Part shown: piece after piece, positions 7,710 through 11,241 of the stretch
How the letters are laid out: each line of letters starts with the position of its first letter
Numbering within the stretch: position 1 is the first letter of the stretch
NCBI GenBank assembly: GCA_035693825.1
Contig: DASSGB010000033.1
Location: 1-11,241, forward strand
Origin: MGOM01 sp035693825
GTDB lineage: Bacteria > Chloroflexota > Anaerolineae > Anaerolineales > E44-bin32
Direction: 5' to 3'
Length of the DNA stretch: 11,241 nucleotides
The notes under the pieces: model-generated
Database searches by the model: none
Told to the model about the DNA's origin: nothing
The model's input: the letters and a program-made list of their open reading frames with translations, nothing else
Made by a program: the position numbers and the translations under genes

Positions 7710-8543
7710 CTAGTCCTGGTTCAGAAACGCGATCAGCGCCTCGATTTCCTCTGCATCCAGATCCAGGTCCGGCATTCCTGTGCCGGGGCGGACCGCCTCA
7801 GGATTGGCCAACCATTTTCTGAGGAACTCTGCGTCCCCGCTATACAGGGTCAGATCCGGTCCGATCGAACCGCCAAGTAACTCGCCGGCGGCGAACTCTG
7901 CGTTCAGGTGGCAGGAGATGCAGCCCTTGGCGATAAACAGATCGGCGCCTTCTTCGGCTGACGACGGCGGCGCCATCGCCTCAGCCGCGGCTGCGGTCGC
8001 CGGCCTGGCCTGGAAGAAACCCGCACCCGCCAGGACGACCGCAACAGCCATCGCCCCGGCTGCATAGGCCAGGCGTCGTCGCAGGGCCAATCCGAGGCCC
8101 AGGAGCGCCGCAAGTCCCGCCCCTGCCACAACCGCCGCCGATGGAGCCTGCGCCGCGGCCGGCGGCGCACTCGATCCTGCGACCGTCAACGAGGGCATTG
8201 GATGCAGTGCCCCGAAAGCGTCGATAGCCCACGTCCAGTCGCCCGCAGCCGGAAGAGTCAGGTTGGCCGCGTAATGGCCCACCGCACCTTCATCCTGCGC
8301 CGTGATGCTGATTTCATCGTCCGTCGTCCGCGAGGAAGCCATCACCACGGGCGCCAGCCCGCTGAGCGGAGTCCGTCCGTGCTGCAGGACAGTGAAGCCC
8401 ACGTCAAAGGGCTCACCCGCCTTGAGGCCTGTCGGCATGGCGTCAAGAGTGACGACCGCCCAGCCCCCTCCCCAGGCCGGGACCAGGCTCAAGACAGACA
8501 CAACCGCAACCAGGATTGACACAACAATAGATTTCCTAAGCAT
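7710..8543 (-). CDS. Membrane-anchored monoheme cytochrome c with N-terminal extracytoplasmic domain
   Basis: 277 residues. Residues 1-24 are a signal sequence or anchor (VVSILVAVVSVLSL). Residues 27-123 form a beta-rich domain (MPTGLKAGEPFDVGFTVLQHG, then GHYAANLTLPAAGDWTWAI) that resembles YtkA/FixH-like or CopC-like extracytoplasmic domains. Two hydrophobic segments follow (about 136-154 and 161-177). A class-I cytochrome c domain ends the protein: CISCH (Cys208, Cys211, His212) binds heme covalently, and Met257 in GTGMPDL is the likely sixth ligand. It should carry single electrons outside the cytoplasmic membrane. ATG 8543 has a strong GGAGGTGA about 5 bases upstream. It lies 30 bp behind the anti-sigma-like gene, so it is probably co-transcribed with the sigma factor. 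The cytochrome call is firm; the N-terminal family is tentative. Confidence 0.9.
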   Translation of the reverse strand: MLRKSIVVSILVAVVSVLSLVPAWGGGWAVVTLDAMPTGLKAGEPFDVGFTVLQHGRTPLSGLAPVVMASSRTTDDEISITAQDEGAVGHYAANLTLPAAGDWTWAIDAFGALHPMPSLTVAGSSAPPAAAQAPSAAVVAGAGLAALLGLGLALRRRLAYAAGAMAVAVVLAGAGFFQARPATAAAAEAMAPPSSAEEGADLFIAKGCISCHLNAEFAAGELLGGSIGPDLTLYSGDAEFLRKWLANPEAVRPGTGMPDLDLDAEEIEALIAFLNQD

Positions 8544-8573
8544 GCCTCACCTCCCAATCTTCCTTTGACGAAT

Positions 8574-9350
8574 TCAGCGCAGGGACTCGGCGATCCGAAT
8601 CGCTTCTTCCATCGACTGATCGGTCTCCAGCCGATAGGTCAGGTCGTCTTCCTCCCAGATCAGGACATTGCCTGTCACGAGACTGCGAAGGGTGTAGTCA
8701 CCATTGCGGACGACGAATGAATGCGGACCCTCGGTCCACAACGCGGGTTGTCCGTTGACCTCCGTATGCGCCAGCAGTCTGGGCTGCCCTTTGCCGGCGA
8801 ACGTGCCCGGCCCCAGGACGTGAAGCGCCAGCCGCGCTCGTAGCGGATCGGCCGGATCGATCCACACCAGAACGACCATCGGTCCATCAGCCGACTGGGA
8901 GTAGACCAAATCCGGAGCGCCGAGATCTTCCGGGTACTGCGGCAGACGAAGGGGAAACCCGGCCGATCGCTGAGCGTTCTCGAAGGTGGTCAGGCCCGCC
9001 AGGTCGAGCGCGGGTACGAGCACGACCGCCGTGGGCGTGGGCGCAGCCTCGACTGTGGGGGGCGCCGGAGGCGTGGCCGTGGCGGGCGACACGAAGATCC
9101 GAACAACACCGATCTGCAAGATTCTCATCACGGCGGCGCGTGTCTCGGGGACGGCCAGCACCGTCACGACCACGAGCAGCAACGCGACCGCCGCAGCTTG
9201 CGCCCATCCCATCCGTGGGAGAGTTGTTGCGCGCTGCGGCCGGGCAATTTGCGCCCGCACGCCCTCCCACAACTTCGGCGTTGGGGGGTAGGCCGTGCCT
9301 GCGGCGATCGCCTGCAGCCGATCTGCCCATGCACCCGACGACGGGTTCAT
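8574..9350 (-). CDS. Anti-sigma-factor-like membrane protein with DUF4367-like C-terminus
   Basis: 258 residues. A cytoplasmic N-terminus of ~45 residues (GAWADRLQAIAAGTAYPPTP) precedes one membrane segment at about 48-67 (WAQAAAVALLLVVVTVLAV). A Pro/Thr/Ala-rich linker (about 90-110) leads to an extracytoplasmic domain. Its end (VNGQPALWTEG, VLIWEEDDLTYRLE, MEEAIRIAESLR) resembles DUF4367, often found on anti-sigma-like proteins. No HxxxCxxC zinc anti-sigma motif is visible. The ATG overlaps the sigma stop as ATGA, a classic coupling of a sigma factor with its membrane inhibitor. It would be expected to hold the sigma factor at the membrane until a signal is sensed outside; this is inferred from position and topology. 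Confidence 0.78.
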   Translation of the reverse strand: MNPSSGAWADRLQAIAAGTAYPPTPKLWEGVRAQIARPQRATTLPRMGWAQAAAVALLLVVVTVLAVPETRAAVMRILQIGVVRIFVSPATATPPAPPTVEAAPTPTAVVLVPALDLAGLTTFENAQRSAGFPLRLPQYPEDLGAPDLVYSQSADGPMVVLVWIDPADPLRARLALHVLGPGTFAGKGQPRLLAHTEVNGQPALWTEGPHSFVVRNGDYTLRSLVTGNVLIWEEDDLTYRLETDQSMEEAIRIAESLR

Positions 9351-9904
9351 GCTTTGAGCGCCTCCCGCAGCGTGGAGTGATCGCGGTCGATGATGGTCCG
9401 CAGTCTCGAGAGGGCTCGGCTGAGACGCGACTTGACGGTCCCTGAAGGCACGGCCAGGGCTGCGGCCGTTTCCGCCTCGCCCATCCCCAGGAAGAAGCGC
9501 AGGTAGATCACTTCCTGGTCCTGCGATTGGAGGCGCGCCACGGCTCGTCGCAGTTCGGCCGCCTCATCCCGAGTCACCGGCGAGTCGTGTTCGCGGTTCG
9601 AGGCTCCCGTCGTGCGTCCTTCCAGGCGAAACCATCGCTCCACGGCCGCCAGGTAGCGACCGGCGGATCGCCGTCGGTTGCGCGCCTGGTTCAAGGTGAT
9701 GCGCATCAGCCACGGCCGCAAAGGGCGCGTGGAGTCGAATCGATCCAGCGATCGAAAAGCCCGCACGAAGACCTCCTGTGCAACGTCTTCGGCGTCAGCC
9801 GGGTCGCCGAGCAGCAGGAAGGCCAGGCGGAAAACCGCGTCCCCGTGACTGCGGACGATCGTTTCCCAGACCCCGGTCTCCCCTTGCCCGGCCCGGCGGA
9901 TCAC
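9347..9904 (-). CDS. ECF-family RNA polymerase sigma factor
   Basis: 185 residues from GTG 9904. Region 2 spans about 13-80 (ETIVRSHGDAVFRLAFLLLG, DAEDVAQEVFVRAF, RPWLMRITLNQARNRRRS) and region 4 spans about 117-171, with the helix-turn-helix ending GTVKSRLSRALSRLR. Regions 1 and 3 are absent, as in ECF (group 4) sigma factors. GTG 9904 has no good ribosome site. CTG at 9919 is in frame, has GGAGG exactly 7 bases upstream, and would give (M)TDADVIRRA, a typical ECF N-terminus, so the true start may be CTG; a stop codon limits the frame just upstream. The anti-sigma-like gene overlaps the 3' end by 4 bases and cytochrome c follows. A GGAACC promoter upstream suggests autoregulation. Confidence 0.93.
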   Translation of the reverse strand: MIRRAGQGETGVWETIVRSHGDAVFRLAFLLLGDPADAEDVAQEVFVRAFRSLDRFDSTRPLRPWLMRITLNQARNRRRSAGRYLAAVERWFRLEGRTTGASNREHDSPVTRDEAAELRRAVARLQSQDQEVIYLRFFLGMGEAETAAALAVPSGTVKSRLSRALSRLRTIIDRDHSTLREALKA

Positions 9905-9926
9905 ATCCGCATCCGTCAGGTCCTAT

Positions 9927-9940
9927 CCTCCGGCCGGAGG
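9927..9940 (-). promoter_or_regulatory. Palindrome enclosing the sigma factor ribosome site
   Basis: CCTCCGGCCGGAGG is a perfect 14-bp palindrome; on the minus strand its 3' arm GGAGG (9927-9931) is the Shine-Dalgarno, 7 bases before CTG 9919. In RNA the 5' CCTCC arm can pair with it across a GGCC loop and hide it. Confidence 0.45.
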
Positions 9941-9950
9941 TTTCGCTGGA

Positions 9951-9978
9951 TATACACCGCCGGCTGGCCGCAGGTTCC
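9951..9978 (-). promoter_or_regulatory. Candidate ECF-type promoter of the sigma operon
   Basis: On the minus strand GGAACC (9973-9978) is the usual -35 word of ECF sigma factors. It is followed after 16 bases by TGTATA (9951-9956), in GGTGTATA. Transcription near 9944 would leave a ~25-nt leader to the CTG. The -10 match is loose. Confidence 0.4.
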
Positions 9979-10008
9979 ACAGGCTGCAGCTTGGGAGGGA
10001 TTGCCTAT

Positions 10009-10036
10009 TTGCCCGCCTGCCGGCCCACCCTACAAT
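10009..10036 (+). promoter_or_regulatory. Candidate plus-strand sigma-70 promoter
   Basis: TTGCCC (10009-10014) and TACAAT (10031-10036) are 16 bases apart; TACAAT matches five of six -10 positions. It points away from the sigma operon and toward the terminator at 10088-10117. Confidence 0.4.
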
Positions 10037-10042
10037 CCTAAT

Positions 10043-10117
10043 GTCGTTCCTTGGCCAAAGGGTCAATGTAGCGACTGCCCCCGGGACCGCCCCCCTCGGA
10101 TCCGGGGGCGATTTTTT
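10043..10117 (+). ncRNA. Possible small RNA between its own promoter and terminator
   Basis: A transcript from the promoter at 10009-10036 would begin near 10043 and end in the T-tract at 10112-10117, about 75 nt. It contains TTGGCCAA (10051-10058) and a terminal G/C hairpin. No known RNA family is recognised. An in-frame ATG at 10041 would allow a 46-codon ORF reading through the terminator, which I consider unlikely. Confidence 0.25.
10088..10117 (+). terminator. Rho-independent terminator, plus strand
   Basis: CGCCCCC (10088-10094) pairs with GGGGGCG (10104-10110), with an inner CGGATCCG palindrome, followed by ATTTTTT (10111-10117). The T run exists only on the plus strand, yet no plus-strand gene lies upstream, so it must end an unseen transcript or read-through. 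Confidence 0.75.
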
Positions 10118-10150
10118 GGGGAGCGGTGGCCAGTCGTCATCCACCCACGG

Positions 10151-10179
10151 TTGTATATTGGGCGGCATTGTTTCATACT
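10151..10179 (+). promoter_or_regulatory. Candidate promoter of the phytol-kinase-like gene
   Basis: TTGTAT (10151-10156) and CATACT (10174-10179) are 17 bases apart, and each matches four of six consensus bases. The -10 box runs into the first heptad repeat. The start would be near 10186, about 25 nt before ATG 10211. Confidence 0.4.
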
Positions 10180-10204
10180 GACCACTGACCACTCACCACT
10201 GAGG
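10177..10204 (+). repeat. Tandem heptad repeat ACT(G/C)ACC, four units
   Basis: ACTGACC (10177-10183), ACTGACC (10184-10190), ACTCACC (10191-10197) and ACTGAGG (10198-10204). It is the same family as 694-721. The last, diverged unit supplies GAGG, the Shine-Dalgarno of the following gene. Confidence 0.85.
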
Positions 10205-10210
10205 ATCCCT

Positions 10211-10951
10211 ATGTGGCTTGACCCGCTCTTCTCGTCGGACGTTCTGCAGGACGCGGTTGCCATGCTCCTGACCTTCGGAGTTTCGCTGGCGTGGCTCCGA
10301 CTCATGGACGGGCTGGCCCATCGGGGGATGATCGAGGCCCGGCTCAGCCGGAAGGTCATTCACATCGGCACGGGGCCGCTGTTCGTCCTTTGCTGGAATC
10401 TGTTCAGCTCTTCTCCGACGGCGCGCCTCTGGGCGGCGGCAGTGCCGCTCGCGATCACGCTCCAGTTCATCGCCGTCGGGCTGGGCTGGATGAAGGACGA
10501 GGCCGCGGTCAAAGCCATGACCCGGCACGGCAATCCTCGAGAGATCCTGTTCGGACCTCTCTTCTATGGTCTGGTTTTCGTTGCGTGTACGCTGGCGTTC
10601 TGGAAAACGTCGGCGGTGGGGATCATCGGCCTGATGATTCTGTGTGGCGGAGACGGCCTGGCCGACATTGTCGGCCGGCGCTGGGGAAGGGCCCGACTTC
10701 CCTGGAACTCGACAAAGAGCTGGCTGGGTTCGGCGGCCATGTTTCTCGGTGGATTCGTCTTCGCCCTGGCCTTCGTCGCCGCGTTCAACGCCCTGGAGGT
10801 GCTCGAGCCTGCGCTTGAGATGACCTCCGCCACCGGGAAGATCGCCCTGATCAGCCTCGCCGCAGCGATCGTCGAGTCGCTGCCTCTGTCGGATGTCGAC
10901 AATCTGACCATCACCGGCACTGCCATCGCCCTCGGCGGGATCCTTTTCTGA
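10211..10951 (+). CDS. Phytol/dolichol kinase-like membrane protein (VTE5/SEC59 type)
   Basis: 246 residues with about six or seven hydrophobic segments, an integral membrane protein. Family landmarks are ARLSRKVIHIGTGPL near residues 43-57, GGDGLADIVGRRWG from Gly146, LPWNSTKSWLGS, and VESLPLSDVDNLTI near the C-terminus. Relatives are CTP-dependent prenol kinases (phytol or dolichol) within the phosphatidate cytidylyltransferase-like superfamily. In bacteria the substrate is usually unproven; recycling of phytol or another polyprenol is a reasonable guess. ATG 10211 is chosen because GAGG lies 6 bases upstream and the membrane protein begins there; the same frame is open far upstream, but that part is antisense to the sigma gene. 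It stands alone, followed by a repeat element. Confidence 0.88.
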   Translation: MWLDPLFSSDVLQDAVAMLLTFGVSLAWLRLMDGLAHRGMIEARLSRKVIHIGTGPLFVLCWNLFSSSPTARLWAAAVPLAITLQFIAVGLGWMKDEAAVKAMTRHGNPREILFGPLFYGLVFVACTLAFWKTSAVGIIGLMILCGGDGLADIVGRRWGRARLPWNSTKSWLGSAAMFLGGFVFALAFVAAFNALEVLEPALEMTSATGKIALISLAAAIVESLPLSDVDNLTITGTAIALGGILF

Positions 10952-10974
10952 GGGCGCCGGAGACGCCAACAATT

Positions 10975-11184
10975 GTGTAGGGGCGAAGCATGCCGTCTCG
11001 CACCCCGTTCGCCTGCACCTGCGCAGCGCTTGGTGCGGCGCAGGCGGGCCGCGAGCCCCACAATACGTTCGGAGGGCATAGTCCCGCCGGGGCGAGACGG
11101 CCGGCGGGCCGCCGGGCTTCGCGCCACGCCTGCACCTGCGCTGCGCTTTGTGCGGCGCAGGCGAACGGTGCTTCGCCCCTACAC
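10975..11184. repeat. 210-bp element with 15-bp perfect terminal inverted repeats
   Basis: GTGTAGGGGCGAAGC (10975-10989) is repeated inverted at 11170-11184. Inside are GCCGTCTCGC (10992-11001) inverted at 11092-11101, and a 36-nt module at 11011-11046 repeated directly at 11128-11163 with two differences. It has no ORF for a transposase and no clear target duplication. The layout looks like one hairpin element partly replaced by, or joined to, another copy of the family seen at 3517-3588. Confidence 0.8.
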
Positions 11185-11210
11185 CTCTGGGAAGCCTGCG
11201 CCCTTAGGGT

Positions 11211-11241
11211 TCAGCCGCGGCTCTTCAGCCAGCGCAAGATG
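11211..11241 (-). CDS. Possible 3' end of a minus-strand gene
   Basis: On the minus strand the frame entering the window reads ILRWLKSRG and then TGA (11211-11213). The basic, amphipathic end looks like a protein C-terminus, and it would be convergent with the phytol-kinase-like gene across the repeat element. Only about nine codons are visible, so this is a weak call and no function can be given. Confidence 0.3.
   Translation of the reverse strand, partial: ILRWLKSRG

Noticed and set aside
10041..10181. 46-codon plus-strand ORF starting 5 bases after the TACAAT box
   Set aside because: Would read through a strong terminator and non-coding leader; Gly/Ser-rich and without similarity to anything I know.
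9527..10210. Upstream extension of the phytol-kinase-like frame
   Set aside because: Runs antisense through the sigma gene and across a terminator; ATG 10211 with GAGG upstream starts the hydrophobic protein.
10193..10972. Minus-strand ORF of 259 codons
   Set aside because: Antisense to the membrane kinase-like gene; highly charged, low-complexity translation typical of a shadow frame.

Overview
This is a GC-rich bacterial chromosomal window with compact genes, strong third-position G/C bias and many short non-coding hairpin repeats between genes. The gene mix (ECF sigma factor with an overlapping membrane anti-sigma-like gene, monoheme cytochrome c, lysine 2,3-aminomutase, LysW-type zinc ribbon, phytol/dolichol-kinase-like protein) together with the repeats suggests an environmental lineage such as Chloroflexota. 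That assignment is a guess from style; no marker gene in the window settles it.

Layout. 1-650 (+) is the 3' end of a sensor histidine kinase. A hairpin and a run of 7-bp repeats lead into tRNA-Pro(CGG) at 759-833, which has a consensus -10 box and its own terminator. Urocanase (hutU, 929-2581, +) stands alone and ends at a strong palindromic terminator. 2644-3010 holds no gene I can support. A small DUF4177-like gene (3023-3274, +) and a doubtful, possibly leaderless ORF (3346-3609, +) follow.

From 9904 down to 3667 everything reads on the minus strand, in transcription order: ECF sigma factor, anti-sigma-like membrane protein (4-bp overlap), and a membrane-anchored cytochrome c with an extra N-terminal domain, probably one operon. 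Next come a response regulator with a degenerate receiver, a LysW-like carrier, a D-Ala-D-Ala-ligase-like ATP-grasp enzyme and lysine 2,3-aminomutase (kamA). The last three form the most interesting unit: a carrier-like zinc ribbon, an amino-acid ligase and a beta-lysine-forming enzyme together hint at a beta-lysine conjugate pathway. KamA ends against a bidirectional hairpin at 3620-3652.

The sigma operon has an ECF-like promoter (GGAACC) and a Shine-Dalgarno buried in a perfect palindrome. The 9920-10210 intergenic region also carries a plus-strand promoter-terminator pair that could make a small RNA of about 75 nt. A phytol/dolichol-kinase-like membrane protein (10211-10951, +) follows. 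The window closes with a 210-bp element with 15-bp inverted termini, related to a shorter element at 3517-3588, and the possible 3' end of a minus-strand gene.

At least four short repeat families occur, most of them in two places: ACT(C/G)ACC heptads, AAACCCG...CGGGTTT hairpins, GCCGTCCTG...CGAAGGGCGGC hairpins and TAGGGGC-ended elements. Several lie exactly where promoters, ribosome sites or terminators are expected.
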